36,837 bases of DNA from an uncultured Chthonomonas sp. Lineage in GTDB: Bacteria > Armatimonadota > Chthonomonadetes > Chthonomonadales > Chthonomonadaceae. The position numbers and the translations under genes are program-made. The notes under the pieces were generated by a model. That model did not search any database, was not told the origin of the DNA, and saw only the letters and a program-made list of their open reading frames with translations. Each line of letters opens with the position of its first letter. Position 1 is the first letter of the stretch. Location of the stretch: the NCBI GenBank assembly GCA_903859705.1, contig CAIONQ010000049.1:1-36837 (forward strand), written 5' to 3'. Of the stretch, positions 7,569-16,671 are shown piece by piece.

Positions 7569-10500
7569 ATGCTTCGTTCGTACGCTCGTCGCGCATTTCT
7601 TGTAGCCGCACTATCTGCTCTGGAACCCATGGCCGCGTCTCGCGCTACTGGTGACGACACCATTCGCCAGGTGCAAGTTCCTAACGCCCCTGCCGCGCCT
7701 GCATCGCAGAGCCCGGCATTGGATGATGGGCCAACCCTTTTCGATGTATTATCCCGCATTCAAACTCCCAACCCAACCGTAACAGGTGTCGGTACCGGTG
7801 CTGGCATGCCTGCTGCCGAACAGGCTGCAGCCTCGGCAGTGCGCCGCCCGCTTGGCCCTGTTCCGGGTATATCGCTGGCTGGCACAGAGGCCGCGGCGGC
7901 GCGGAAGAAGCATGGCGGGTTTCTTGGTGCTGTTTCTGATTGGTTCAGCAGCATAGAAACGCGCACTGGCACGCGGATTAAAGCAACCGGTTACAGCACG
8001 CTTTCGTTTTCTAATCAGAATATCTCTGGCTCCGATTCGGCTTTTCAGAGTGATCAATACTATGGGCGTGGCTCCGGTGGTGTATACAACGATACCGATC
8101 TTACTGTTGATGCCACCCTGTTTAAGTGGTTTCACTATCAAACGCGCGTTACAAACTCCCTGTTTAAAAACCCCAACGATAACCGGGTAAAGCTGGATTA
8201 CAACACGCCAGCCACCCGTGTTGAGTTTGGTGACATAAATGTAAACTTCCAGGGCAACTCGCTAATAGATTTTAGCCGATACCTGCATGGTGTACAGATC
8301 CGGGACGTTTGGTCGCCAAAACTATCAACAACAGTTCTGTATTCTAAAACCAAGGCCACCACACAAACGCTGGTAATTAACGGCAACAACTCCAGCGGCC
8401 CCTATTATGTGTACGCCGGGCAGATTGTGGATGGAAGCGCCCAGGTTCGTATTGACAATCAGGTGCTAACCGCGGGTACGGATTACACTCTGGATACCTT
8501 TACGGGCCAGCTTAACTTCCTGAGAAACCGCATCGTTCTCCAGACTTCCACCATTGCGGTTTCCTTTGAATCGCTGGGATATAACTCCAGCCAGGGCTCC
8601 ATATATGGTGCACGTGCAGAGGTAACGGCTAAAAAAGGCTGGACACTTGGCACAACCTTTATTCAGCAAGAGGCTCAGGGAACTACCGGTAACCAGATGC
8701 ATACCGAGCAGTTCAATGGGTATGGCATTCCAACGTTCTACTACACCTCGGCACCGATCGATCTCTCTAAGCCGATGATCGTTACCGTGGGAGGGCAGCC
8801 GCTTACTAAAGGCCAGTACACGGTAGATACGTCTACATCAACCACTAACAGAATCTTCCTGACAGTAGCGGTTGATGCCAGCACGATTGTTCAGATTCAG
8901 TATGTGCCGTTTAACAGCAGTGTAACGCCCGGCAGCCGCAGCATTGTTGGCCTGGATACGCGTTACACCATGGGCAAGCTGGGCACCATCACCCTGGAAT
9001 CGGCAATGTCTGGCTTGAGCCTTACCGGTGCCACAGTAAATGGCAACGCCTGGCTGGCGCGTGCAGACCTGGTGCCAGCAAAAAATCTGCATACAACGAT
9101 CACCTTAAAATCTGTTAGCCCAACCTTCTCATCCATTCAGAGCCCGGGATTCTCGCAAAACGAAAAATCGATTCAGCTTGCGGGTGATTACTCCCCTATT
9201 AGCAGGCTTAAGCTGAATTTTGATGTTCAGCACTCCATGCGGCCAACCTATTCTGGAACAAACCAGTTTACGCTGAGCACGGCCGGAGACGATGCCTTTA
9301 ACCAGTACAGCTTGGGTGCAAACTATTCGCTTTCCAAGAGCTCTAATATTGCCCTTACGCGTAGCGATATCAACACCAAGTATGCTGCGGGCGGAAATAG
9401 CACCACAAGCAGCAACGCGCTAACCTATAGCCAGACTATTAAGGCCATTAGCGTAGACCTTTCGCTGAACAGCAATGCCTCAAATGTAAACTCGAGCGCT
9501 GCGCTGTTGGGCCTTACTACAGGCACAACGGGCAGCACCGGATATATAAGCGATTCTTCCAGCCTGGGTGGGCGCCTTGGTTTAAGGTGGCAGGCAAACA
9601 AGGCACTAAACTTTAGTGGTGCGTTATCGCTAAACAAGATTTCCAATACCAGCCAGGGTACCAGCACCGGATCCACAGCTAAAGATTCCCAGATATCCGC
9701 GAGCTACACCGGCATACGCAAGGTGCGCTTGAACTGGTCGCTGGATCTTTCCGATACGGGCAGCGCAGCGATATCTACAAACGGAACAACAACAACAACC
9801 GGTTCGGCTGGCAGCAAGGCCATTCTTGCCCCCTACTCATCGCTAGCTGCAGCGCCCGATATCAGCATTGCAAGCTCCATTCGCAACGCACTAAACAGTA
9901 TGAATCGGGCCTCGGCCACCACATCAACAGGCACTGGTGCTGGAACACTGTTTGGAGGCGGCATCAACAGCGGCCTGGGTGGGTACGGTAACCAGAACAA
10001 CGTTATAAACAACACCACAGGCTTTACAAGCTTTGGTGGCCGGAGCCTTACAAACAGGCTTCAGGCCGACGTACAGCCGCGTAAAGATGTGCAGGTAGGT
10101 GTTAGCCTGGATAGTTCATCCAGCCTGGGAGATTACCAGTACAACAGTAACCGTACAGGCCTTGGCCTTAACACCAACTGGCAACTTAGCGACCGCATGC
10201 AGCTTTCTGGCAGTTTTAATATGCAGCACATGGTGTATACCGGTTCGTTCGGTGGCACGGATAGCAGAACGGCCCTGTTCTCGTTTCAGGGCAAGCCTTT
10301 TGGTGGCAAGCTTGGTACCCAGTTTGGCTTCCAGATGATGCATACAAGCAGTGCATTCAATACATCAGCAACAAGCACAACCACATCGTTAACCAACACC
10401 AGCAACGATCTGAGTTCGCTTTCTGCACGGCTGGACTATCCAATATCGCAGAAACAAACGGTATTTGTAGAATTGCTGAAGTCTACCACTGCGGGCTACC

Positions 10501-10670
10501 TATCTAACACCGAATCAGACGTACGCTTTGGGCTGGATTATGCGATTACACGAACGCTTAAGTTCTCTTTTGGATGGCAGATATTGAGCCACGTTTACAA
10601 CGACGCCGCCAATTCAAACCTGAACTACCACGCCAGCAACCTGCTTGCACAGTTTGGCGTACACTTTTAA
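7569..10670 (+). CDS. Large outer-membrane beta-barrel protein (candidate)
   Basis: A 1033-residue exported protein. The N-terminus (MLRSYARRAFLVAALSAL) reads as a signal peptide, and the ATG at 7569 is preceded by GGTGGAG; upstream in-frame starts lack this. After a Pro/Ala-rich linker the protein is almost entirely alternating, Ser/Thr/Asn-rich beta strands. The last residue is Phe at the end of an alternating strand (LLAQFGVHF), the usual C-terminal signal recognised by the BAM outer-membrane insertion machinery. A DYTLDTFTGQLNFL motif around residues 300-315 resembles the turn seen in SprA-like surface proteins. Low-complexity Gly/Ser/Thr stretches occur in the C-terminal third. I cannot name a specific function; porin, export channel or surface scaffold all remain possible. 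It is followed by a small HTH gene that may be translationally coupled to it. Confidence 0.7.
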   Translation: MLRSYARRAFLVAALSALEPMAASRATGDDTIRQVQVPNAPAAPASQSPALDDGPTLFDVLSRIQTPNPTVTGVGTGAGMPAAEQAAASAVRRPLGPVPGISLAGTEAAAARKKHGGFLGAVSDWFSSIETRTGTRIKATGYSTLSFSNQNISGSDSAFQSDQYYGRGSGGVYNDTDLTVDATLFKWFHYQTRVTNSLFKNPNDNRVKLDYNTPATRVEFGDINVNFQGNSLIDFSRYLHGVQIRDVWSPKLSTTVLYSKTKATTQTLVINGNNSSGPYYVYAGQIVDGSAQVRIDNQVLTAGTDYTLDTFTGQLNFLRNRIVLQTSTIAVSFESLGYNSSQGSIYGARAEVTAKKGWTLGTTFIQQEAQGTTGNQMHTEQFNGYGIPTFYYTSAPIDLSKPMIVTVGGQPLTKGQYTVDTSTSTTNRIFLTVAVDASTIVQIQYVPFNSSVTPGSRSIVGLDTRYTMGKLGTITLESAMSGLSLTGATVNGNAWLARADLVPAKNLHTTITLKSVSPTFSSIQSPGFSQNEKSIQLAGDYSPISRLKLNFDVQHSMRPTYSGTNQFTLSTAGDDAFNQYSLGANYSLSKSSNIALTRSDINTKYAAGGNSTTSSNALTYSQTIKAISVDLSLNSNASNVNSSAALLGLTTGTTGSTGYISDSSSLGGRLGLRWQANKALNFSGALSLNKISNTSQGTSTGSTAKDSQISASYTGIRKVRLNWSLDLSDTGSAAISTNGTTTTTGSAGSKAILAPYSSLAAAPDISIASSIRNALNSMNRASATTSTGTGAGTLFGGGINSGLGGYGNQNNVINNTTGFTSFGGRSLTNRLQADVQPRKDVQVGVSLDSSSSLGDYQYNSNRTGLGLNTNWQLSDRMQLSGSFNMQHMVYTGSFGGTDSRTALFSFQGKPFGGKLGTQFGFQMMHTSSAFNTSATSTTTSLTNTSNDLSSLSARLDYPISQKQTVFVELLKSTTAGYLSNTESDVRFGLDYAITRTLKFSFGWQILSHVYNDAANSNLNYHASNLLAQFGVHF

Positions 10671-10720
10671 TAGTCTCCGGATTTACCGGATGCATCGAAA
10701 ACAGACCCCCCTGGAGACTG
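10671..10720 (+). promoter_or_regulatory. Hairpin that can hide the ribosome binding site of the next gene
   Basis: Starting one base after the stop codon of the barrel gene, TAGTCTCCGG (10671-10680) can pair with CTGGAGACTG (10711-10720), 10 bp with two G-U pairs. The 3' arm contains the GGAG box of the TTG-started gene at 10722. A ribosome finishing the upstream gene would cover the 5' arm and free the box. Confidence 0.5.
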
Positions 10721-10721
10721 C

Positions 10722-11003
10722 TTGAGAACCCGAGCAAGAATACGTTTTAAGAAACAGGAACGCATACAACGGCATGCCAGCAACAGGGTACTGCACACCC
10801 TTACCTGGGATCAGCGCAAGATACTTGCTTTATCCGCAGAGGAGTACACTCCGGGAGAAATTGCCAGAGAGCTGGCCATGGAACCAGAGTACGTATCACA
10901 CTTTATGTTTGGGATGGTACAGAGGCTGGTGCAGGATAGGGTTATACCATCGCCAGAGTGGCGATGTGTTGTGGATTGGGCCGAGCAGCAGGGTTTGATT
11001 TAA
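10722..11003 (+). CDS. Small helix-turn-helix protein
   Basis: A 93-residue basic protein. Residues 27-70 (LTWDQRKILALSAEEYTPGEIARELAMEPEYVSHFM) fit the helix-turn-helix of LuxR and sigma-70 region 4 proteins: LT-x-Q..IL.L, then a turn, then EIA..L, then a recognition helix. No receiver, sigma region 2 or other domain is present, so it is probably a stand-alone DNA-binding regulator or a diverged remnant. The start is a TTG with GGAG 6 bases upstream. That box can be sequestered by a hairpin beginning right after the preceding gene. Its 3' end overlaps the convergent recN by 4 bp, and both stop codons fall in a small hairpin (10991-11006). Confidence 0.65.
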   Translation: MRTRARIRFKKQERIQRHASNRVLHTLTWDQRKILALSAEEYTPGEIARELAMEPEYVSHFMFGMVQRLVQDRVIPSPEWRCVVDWAEQQGLI

Positions 11004-12667
11004 CCCATGCCTGCCAGCATCTCCCTGGCATGTTGCAGCACGGTTTCGGTCATCTCAGTTCCACTGATCATGCGTGCAATTTCACGTACTCTACGCTCGC
11101 CATCAATTGGCGAAACATCCACAAATGTGCGGCTTTGCTCTTCTCGCTTCTCAATGTAATGGTGCCGTATACCGCGGCTAGCAAGTTGAGCAAGGTGTGT
11201 AATACAGATAACCTGTGCACTGGCCGCAAGCACACATAGTTTCTCTGCAATCGTAACTGCAGTTCTACCACCAACACCCACATCAATCTCATCAAACACC
11301 ATCGTTGGCAGGGCTTCCTGCCGGGCCATTGCCGTTTTGATGGCCAGCATGATGCGCGAAATTTCACCGCCAGAGGCGATTTTGCTCAGCGGTTTTAGCG
11401 CCTCACCGGCGTTGGTTGCAATCATAAATTCGATACGATCTGCACCGCGTGTCGTAACCTGAATGGGCTCGATGCTAACCTGAAAGCGCGTCTTTTCCAT
11501 CGAGAGGCTCTTAAGTTCCGCCTCAACGGCCTCTACAAAACGCCCGGCAGCCTTCTTGCGCAGATCCGTAAGGGTATCCGCACTTACCTGCAGTTGCTTC
11601 TCTGCGTTGGTTAACTCGCGCTCCAGATCTGCACTGCGCTCTTCAGAGTTATTAAGATGCGCTGCCTTTTCTCGAACCTGCGCACCATAATCCAGAATCT
11701 CTTCAATACTGGTGCCGTACTTACGCTTGAGGTTCCGAATTACTTCCAGGCGCTGTTCTATCTGCTCCAGGCGCTCCGGATCTACTTCCACGCGATCCTG
11801 GTAGCGATCGAGATCCCTTGCGGCCTCTTCCAGTTCGTACCCAGCAGAGCGCACTGTCTCCAGTTGGGGCTCGAGTGTGGGATCCAGCAGGGCCGCCTCT
11901 TCCAGCAGCCTTACCGCCGCAGATACTGCCGCAGAAGCGCTGCGCGTATCACCGGCAATGGCCTCAGAGGCACCTTCGGAGAGATCGCGCAGCTTTTGAG
12001 CGTTAAACGCTCTGCGGTACTCCGTTTCGAGCTGTGTATCCTCACCTGCTGTTGGATCAGCAGATTCAATTTCGTTTAGCTGAAAGGCATACAAATCCAG
12101 CAGATGTACCCGCTCGCGCGCCTGGGCATCCAGCTCGTTTCGTTCTCGGCGAAGCTCCTGGCAGCGGCCATACTTGAGGCCATTCTCCTGAATAGCAGCA
12201 TCTATCGTTTTGCCGCCCCACGCATCGAGGATTTCAATATGTTTGGCCTGTGCCATAAGGCTCTGGTGTTCGTGCTGGCCATGCAAATCTACCAGCCACT
12301 CGCCTATCTCTTTGAGTTGAGAAACGGCGGAAAGGCGGCCGCATACCCGGCATGTGGATTTGCCTGCCGCAGACACATCTCGGCTAATGAGCAGCAGATT
12401 ATCTTCTGGTTCAAAGCCCATTTCGTTCAAAAATACAATTAGCTCATCACTGCCGGTAATATCAAAACGGGCATCTACACTGGCGCGTTCGGCACCCTGG
12501 CGCACCATCTCGGAGCCAGCACGGCCTCCAAGAATAAGGTTAAGCGCCTGCAGGATGATGGACTTACCTGCGCCAGTTTCACCTGTAAGCACATTGAAGC
12601 CCGGCCCGAACTCAATATCAAGCCGATCGATAATAGCGAAGTTTTTAACGGATATGGCAGTCAGCAT
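11000..12667 (-). CDS. recN: DNA repair protein RecN
   Basis: A 555-residue SMC-like ATPase of double-strand break repair. The Walker A motif GETGAGKS is at residues 29-36. A long central coiled-coil follows, then the ABC signature region KIASGGEISRIMLAI and the Walker B TMVFDEIDVGVGG. Length and domain order match RecN throughout. It is the third gene of an apparent operon behind penicillin-binding protein 2 (35-bp gap). There is no Shine-Dalgarno sequence before the ATG; instead CATAAT lies 5 bases upstream, which may indicate an additional leaderless transcript. It overlaps the end of the convergent HTH gene by 4 bp. Confidence 0.97.
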   Translation of the reverse strand: MLTAISVKNFAIIDRLDIEFGPGFNVLTGETGAGKSIILQALNLILGGRAGSEMVRQGAERASVDARFDITGSDELIVFLNEMGFEPEDNLLLISRDVSAAGKSTCRVCGRLSAVSQLKEIGEWLVDLHGQHEHQSLMAQAKHIEILDAWGGKTIDAAIQENGLKYGRCQELRRERNELDAQARERVHLLDLYAFQLNEIESADPTAGEDTQLETEYRRAFNAQKLRDLSEGASEAIAGDTRSASAAVSAAVRLLEEAALLDPTLEPQLETVRSAGYELEEAARDLDRYQDRVEVDPERLEQIEQRLEVIRNLKRKYGTSIEEILDYGAQVREKAAHLNNSEERSADLERELTNAEKQLQVSADTLTDLRKKAAGRFVEAVEAELKSLSMEKTRFQVSIEPIQVTTRGADRIEFMIATNAGEALKPLSKIASGGEISRIMLAIKTAMARQEALPTMVFDEIDVGVGGRTAVTIAEKLCVLAASAQVICITHLAQLASRGIRHHYIEKREEQSRTFVDVSPIDGERRVREIARMISGTEMTETVLQHAREMLAGMG

Positions 12668-12702
12668 ATTAAATTATGACCGATTTCGGCAGGCGGTGGG
12701 GG

Positions 12703-14550
12703 TTAGTCTCCCCCATGAATTCTGCCGACATGCATTTCAACGGGTTTTAGATTAAGCTTGAAATACTGGCTCAGCATTCTGCGCGCAATTGGCCCGGCAA
12801 CCTCATACCCGAAACCGGCACCTTCCACCAGTACAGCAATGGCGATTACGGGGTGCTCTGCCGGGGCAAAGCAAACAAAAACAGAGTTGGTACGATGATG
12901 CCCATGAAAGATCATCTGTGCAGAACCGGTTTTGCCTGCAACACGCATCCCGGGTATGGCTAGAGTGTGTGCCGTACCCCCCTCTTCAAACACGCGTTCC
13001 ATTCCACGCAAAATTGCGGTGCGGTGCTCATCCGATAGATCCAGGTGCCTGCGTACCGTTTTGCCGATTTTACGCACTGGAATAGGTTTGCCAGTGGATA
13101 TATCATCGATTTCGCGAACCAGATGTGGCGTAAGCAGATCACCACCATTTGCAAGGGCAGCGGTATAACTTGCGAGTTGGAGTGGTGTAACAAGGATGGC
13201 CCCTTGCCCGATGCTCATGTTGATAAGATCCCCCGGAACCCAGGGGCCCCTGCGCGTTTTCTTCTTCCATGCGGGGGTAGGTACCAGGCCAGCATTGTCC
13301 GTTCCTGATGGCAGATCAATTCCGGACTTCTCACCCAGCCCAAAGTTTTTTGCGGTTTCTACCAACCTATCGGTGCCCAGCATCTGACCAACACGGTAAT
13401 AGTAAACATCGCAGGACTTTGCTATGGCATCTTCCAGGCTGAGCGAGCCATGGCCAGATAGCTTATCGCAGTGAAACGTTCTGTTGCCAACCTGCAGAAA
13501 CCCGGGACAGTAGATATATGTGCCGGTAGTGATAACACCGGCCTGAAGGCCCGCAGCAGATGTTACGAGCTTAAACGTTGAGCCGCATGGGTAGGCACTA
13601 TCCGATGCCCTGTTAATCAGGGGAGACATCGGGTTATTCAGAAGATCTTTAAACTGCTTAGAGTAGCTATTCGCATCGTAAGAGGGGGCGCTTACCATCG
13701 CCAGCACAGATCCATCGTTGGGATCAATGGCTACAGCAGAGCCCGGGTGGCCATCTTTTAGTGGCTCCTGAAGCGCATCATATGCAACCTTCTGAAGGTC
13801 GCCATCAATGGTTAGCTTTAGGGTGTGGCCGGGAACTGGCTGTGCTTCATCAAGTAAGTGCTGAATTCGGCCATGGGCATTAACGGATATCCACTGGCCG
13901 CCATCGTGGCCTCTAAGCTCCTGCTCGTAAGTTTTTTCGATTCCTTCTTTGCCAATTATATCGCCGCCGTGGTAGTTGCTGCCATGTTCGTTGGCTTTTT
14001 TAAGCTCATCTGGGTTGATGGCACGTGCAATACCCAGAACATGCGTGCATGCCTGATTATCCACGTAATACCGTAGCGGATCCCGGGTGATGATAACGCC
14101 GGGAAGATCTACACGCTGCTCTTCCACCTGAGTCATTAGCTCAATGGGTGCATCTTTCACAACGGGGACAGGGTCTGAAGGAGCCAGATGATCGTGGCTT
14201 ACTATGTCATCGATCTGATTGTGGAGATCCTCCTCACTCATCTTTATGAGGGAGGCAAGGCGTGTGTAGGATGCGGGGTTTTTGCGGGCTTCATCCGGGA
14301 TGATGGAAACTACAAATTGCGGCCTGCTGGTGGCAAGCGGCCGCCCCTGCGCATCCACAATCATTCCTCTGGGGGCAGCGCGGCGAATAAGGCGTGTTCG
14401 CTGATTATCGGCCTGTTCGGCAAGTTCTGGCCCGCGCACGATCTGCAGAAGCCAGAGGCGTGCAATAATCACGGCCATCACAATGGTGATGGCCGCAAAA
14501 AGTGCTCTCACTCTTCCGAGATCGGGAGTACGTTCGGGCCGCTCAATCAT
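12703..14550 (-). CDS. mrdA: Penicillin-binding protein 2, peptidoglycan transpeptidase
   Basis: A 615-residue class B penicillin-binding protein that cross-links peptidoglycan, usually in the elongation complex. An N-terminal transmembrane helix (about 13-35) is followed by a dimerisation/pedestal domain. The transpeptidase motifs are STFK (Ser324 nucleophile, Lys327), SCD (379-381) and KTG (540-542), all intact. Sequences such as PRGMIVDAQGRPLA and KEGIEKTYEQELRG are typical of PBP2. The ATG overlaps the stop of the upstream unknown gene as ATGA, so the two are probably translationally coupled. The partner genes rodA and mreBCD are not in the window. Confidence 0.95.
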   Translation of the reverse strand: MIERPERTPDLGRVRALFAAITIVMAVIIARLWLLQIVRGPELAEQADNQRTRLIRRAAPRGMIVDAQGRPLATSRPQFVVSIIPDEARKNPASYTRLASLIKMSEEDLHNQIDDIVSHDHLAPSDPVPVVKDAPIELMTQVEEQRVDLPGVIITRDPLRYYVDNQACTHVLGIARAINPDELKKANEHGSNYHGGDIIGKEGIEKTYEQELRGHDGGQWISVNAHGRIQHLLDEAQPVPGHTLKLTIDGDLQKVAYDALQEPLKDGHPGSAVAIDPNDGSVLAMVSAPSYDANSYSKQFKDLLNNPMSPLINRASDSAYPCGSTFKLVTSAAGLQAGVITTGTYIYCPGFLQVGNRTFHCDKLSGHGSLSLEDAIAKSCDVYYYRVGQMLGTDRLVETAKNFGLGEKSGIDLPSGTDNAGLVPTPAWKKKTRRGPWVPGDLINMSIGQGAILVTPLQLASYTAALANGGDLLTPHLVREIDDISTGKPIPVRKIGKTVRRHLDLSDEHRTAILRGMERVFEEGGTAHTLAIPGMRVAGKTGSAQMIFHGHHRTNSVFVCFAPAEHPVIAIAVLVEGAGFGYEVAGPIARRMLSQYFKLNLKPVEMHVGRIHGGD

Positions 14551-16526
14551 TTTTCAGTTAGCAGGGGTTCCGTGTAGTAACGAGCTGTTTCTGCAATTTT
14601 GCGGAACCAGCCGCCAGTAGAATCAACCATAGGCAGCCACCATGCCGAAGGGCGATGGTTTGTGTGCGGCAGCCCATCCGAAGTAAGAAGAGCGTTGCGA
14701 ACCAGTTTAAGGCGTGCCATTTCTGCATCGCGCTCAATAGAATCGAGTTCCGTTCGCAACCGTTGTGCGGCGGCACCCTTTTCTATGGCTCGAATATCTT
14801 CTTTCAGGGTTATTACGTGCCTCAGCAGCTCTCGGATTTCATAATCTAGCGCACTAATCTGGTTACCAAACTCTGTACGCTTCTCAGTGGCTTCCTCGTT
14901 CCACTCCGTAATGGAGCGGAAGTGGCTACCCATTTGGCTTTGTGCCTCGGCTCGCTGCTTGCGTAAGGATGAAACACGTGTATACGCATGCTGAACCTCC
15001 GAATGCAGGGGCATTGCCTCCTGACGAAGAACCAACAAGCCCGTGCGGATTTCAGCATAGCGCTGAAGTTTGGAATCCCAGTTTCCAAGCGGGTCGCGGC
15101 CCTGTAAGTAGTTCATCAAATCCGATGGTTTACGAAGGGCAGCGCTGGTGGTGCACACCTGCTTCTGCTCTTCTACCACGCTACGCCAGCTTGCAGCAAA
15201 TTCGGGGCACGTAATTGCTGCTCGGCCAAAGGCGGAGGCAAGATGATCGGGCAGGCGAATGGTTGCGGTAGCTGCACTCAGCGCATCCCACGTTTCGTAC
15301 CGAATGCGCAAAATTGGGCGCATATCGAGTGGAATACCCGCCTCGGCCAGAGTATCGTTAAGCTGGCGGGTGATGGTTACGTAGGTAGAGCCCTCTTCGT
15401 TGAAAACGAATATGAACTCCTGGGCCAGCATAGAAACCAGCGAAACAGCTTTGCCTACCAGGCTAATTTCGTTACCGAGGCGGGCGGCTAGAACCTGCGC
15501 AAGCTCTTGTACAGAAGTTACAGGTTGCTTGAGACCAATGGCAACGGGCTGAGGAGTTTCTACAAAAACAACGCGCGGCGTTACTCGAATGGTGCCACGG
15601 CCCTTGCCCGGAATAATGAGATCGAACGGAATGGCACCCGCCCCAAACTTATCCAGGGTGTAGATGTTGGAACCCTGTACTGCTGCATTGTAGGCAGATG
15701 CAGCAAGCTCCCGCGAGGCAGGAGATAGAAACAGATCAACGAACTTGAAGCGCGGCAAAGATGCAGTTGCAGGGGTAAAACGAAGCAGATTTGCGGTGCC
15801 ATCCACCGTTACGTTGGATGGGGCTGAGCCAATTACCAGCTCATACATGCGTGGCAGAACAGACTGAAAGAGATCCGTTAGAAACTTATCCGGGTTTTGC
15901 TCGCAATACTCCCGGCACCAGCCGAGAACAGTATCTGCCGAGCGGTGCGCTTCGCCGCAACAACAGGCAGGGCCAATTTGTACGGCTGCATTTTCGAAGG
16001 CCCAGGCAAGCAATTGCAGTACGCCAGCTCCAACATCTTTCAGAGGTAGCCTGCTCACAATGAGATCTGTGGAACCGGTATACACCAGCCCGCGCCATCC
16101 CCATGCCTCCGTTACGGAATCAAGAAATGCTGCGGCGGCCTCTCCATGGCTGCGCGCCAACCTCTGGAACGGCACGCCTGCCGCTTTCAGCCGGTGCCTG
16201 TCTGGCAAGGTTTCACTACCAAAAAGTGTGGATACTTCGCCCGCAGCAGACCACAAATCACGTGTGGTGCCATCGTTATGAGCCATCAACACAAAACGCC
16301 CGGGTCCAGACTTTCGGACTCGGGTTTTAGCAAAATAATCTGTATCGTGAACGCCCAGCACCATGTGGCCGGCACCGAGGTTATCGAGCGCCAGCCGGAG
16401 GACTGCTTTTACGGGTTCATCCCAGAAAACGGTTTGGCCGAGCGCCAGAAACGGTGAGCCCGGGTAATCAGCAAGCAACTGAGATACCACGGACGACCCG
16501 GCGGGCTCCGTATCGGTTATTGACAT
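14547..16526 (-). CDS. Unknown protein with Cys cluster and C-terminal coiled coil
   Basis: A 659-residue protein that I do not recognise. Residues 1-490 look globular and soluble, with a motif-rich N-terminus (LGVHDTDYF at about 57-65, MAHNDGTTRDLW at 81-92) and a Cys cluster (PACCCGEAH at 187-193, then C204 and C208) that could bind a metal. Residues about 506-610 are charged heptad-like coiled coil. The C-terminus is a Trp/Pro-rich tail with SAWWLPMVDSTGGWF. No signal peptide or membrane span is seen. The ATG at 16526 is preferred over 16604 because GGGGAG precedes it and a promoter lies between the two. It overlaps penicillin-binding protein 2 by ATGA, suggesting a role linked to wall synthesis or division, but this is only context. 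Confidence 0.75.
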   Translation of the reverse strand: MSITDTEPAGSSVVSQLLADYPGSPFLALGQTVFWDEPVKAVLRLALDNLGAGHMVLGVHDTDYFAKTRVRKSGPGRFVLMAHNDGTTRDLWSAAGEVSTLFGSETLPDRHRLKAAGVPFQRLARSHGEAAAAFLDSVTEAWGWRGLVYTGSTDLIVSRLPLKDVGAGVLQLLAWAFENAAVQIGPACCCGEAHRSADTVLGWCREYCEQNPDKFLTDLFQSVLPRMYELVIGSAPSNVTVDGTANLLRFTPATASLPRFKFVDLFLSPASRELAASAYNAAVQGSNIYTLDKFGAGAIPFDLIIPGKGRGTIRVTPRVVFVETPQPVAIGLKQPVTSVQELAQVLAARLGNEISLVGKAVSLVSMLAQEFIFVFNEEGSTYVTITRQLNDTLAEAGIPLDMRPILRIRYETWDALSAATATIRLPDHLASAFGRAAITCPEFAASWRSVVEEQKQVCTTSAALRKPSDLMNYLQGRDPLGNWDSKLQRYAEIRTGLLVLRQEAMPLHSEVQHAYTRVSSLRKQRAEAQSQMGSHFRSITEWNEEATEKRTEFGNQISALDYEIRELLRHVITLKEDIRAIEKGAAAQRLRTELDSIERDAEMARLKLVRNALLTSDGLPHTNHRPSAWWLPMVDSTGGWFRKIAETARYYTEPLLTEK

Positions 16527-16575
16527 ATACAAGCAGCTCCCCAGGCGGCTGTGATAGGATAAGAGCGATATGTGA

Positions 16576-16604
16576 TTAATATGCTGCGCAACTGCGCGCC
16601 GCAA
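16576..16604 (-). promoter_or_regulatory. Promoter of the unknown protein-PBP2-recN operon, with a spacer dyad
   Basis: On the minus strand TTGCGG (16599-16604) and TATTAA (16576-16581) are separated by 17 bp, giving a leader of about 43 nt to the ATG at 16526. The spacer holds a perfect dyad, GCGCA-GT-TGCGC (16586-16597), which could be an operator. Confidence 0.5.
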
Positions 16605-16671
16605 TGGCTCTCAGACATCTTTATTGTAAACCTGCCGCAGGCGTGTTGTTGGTACCTATGAGTGCTACGAA

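Noticed and set aside
10722-11003. Complete sigma factor or two-component regulator
   Set aside because: The protein has only a helix-turn-helix of about 45 residues; no region 2 or receiver domain.
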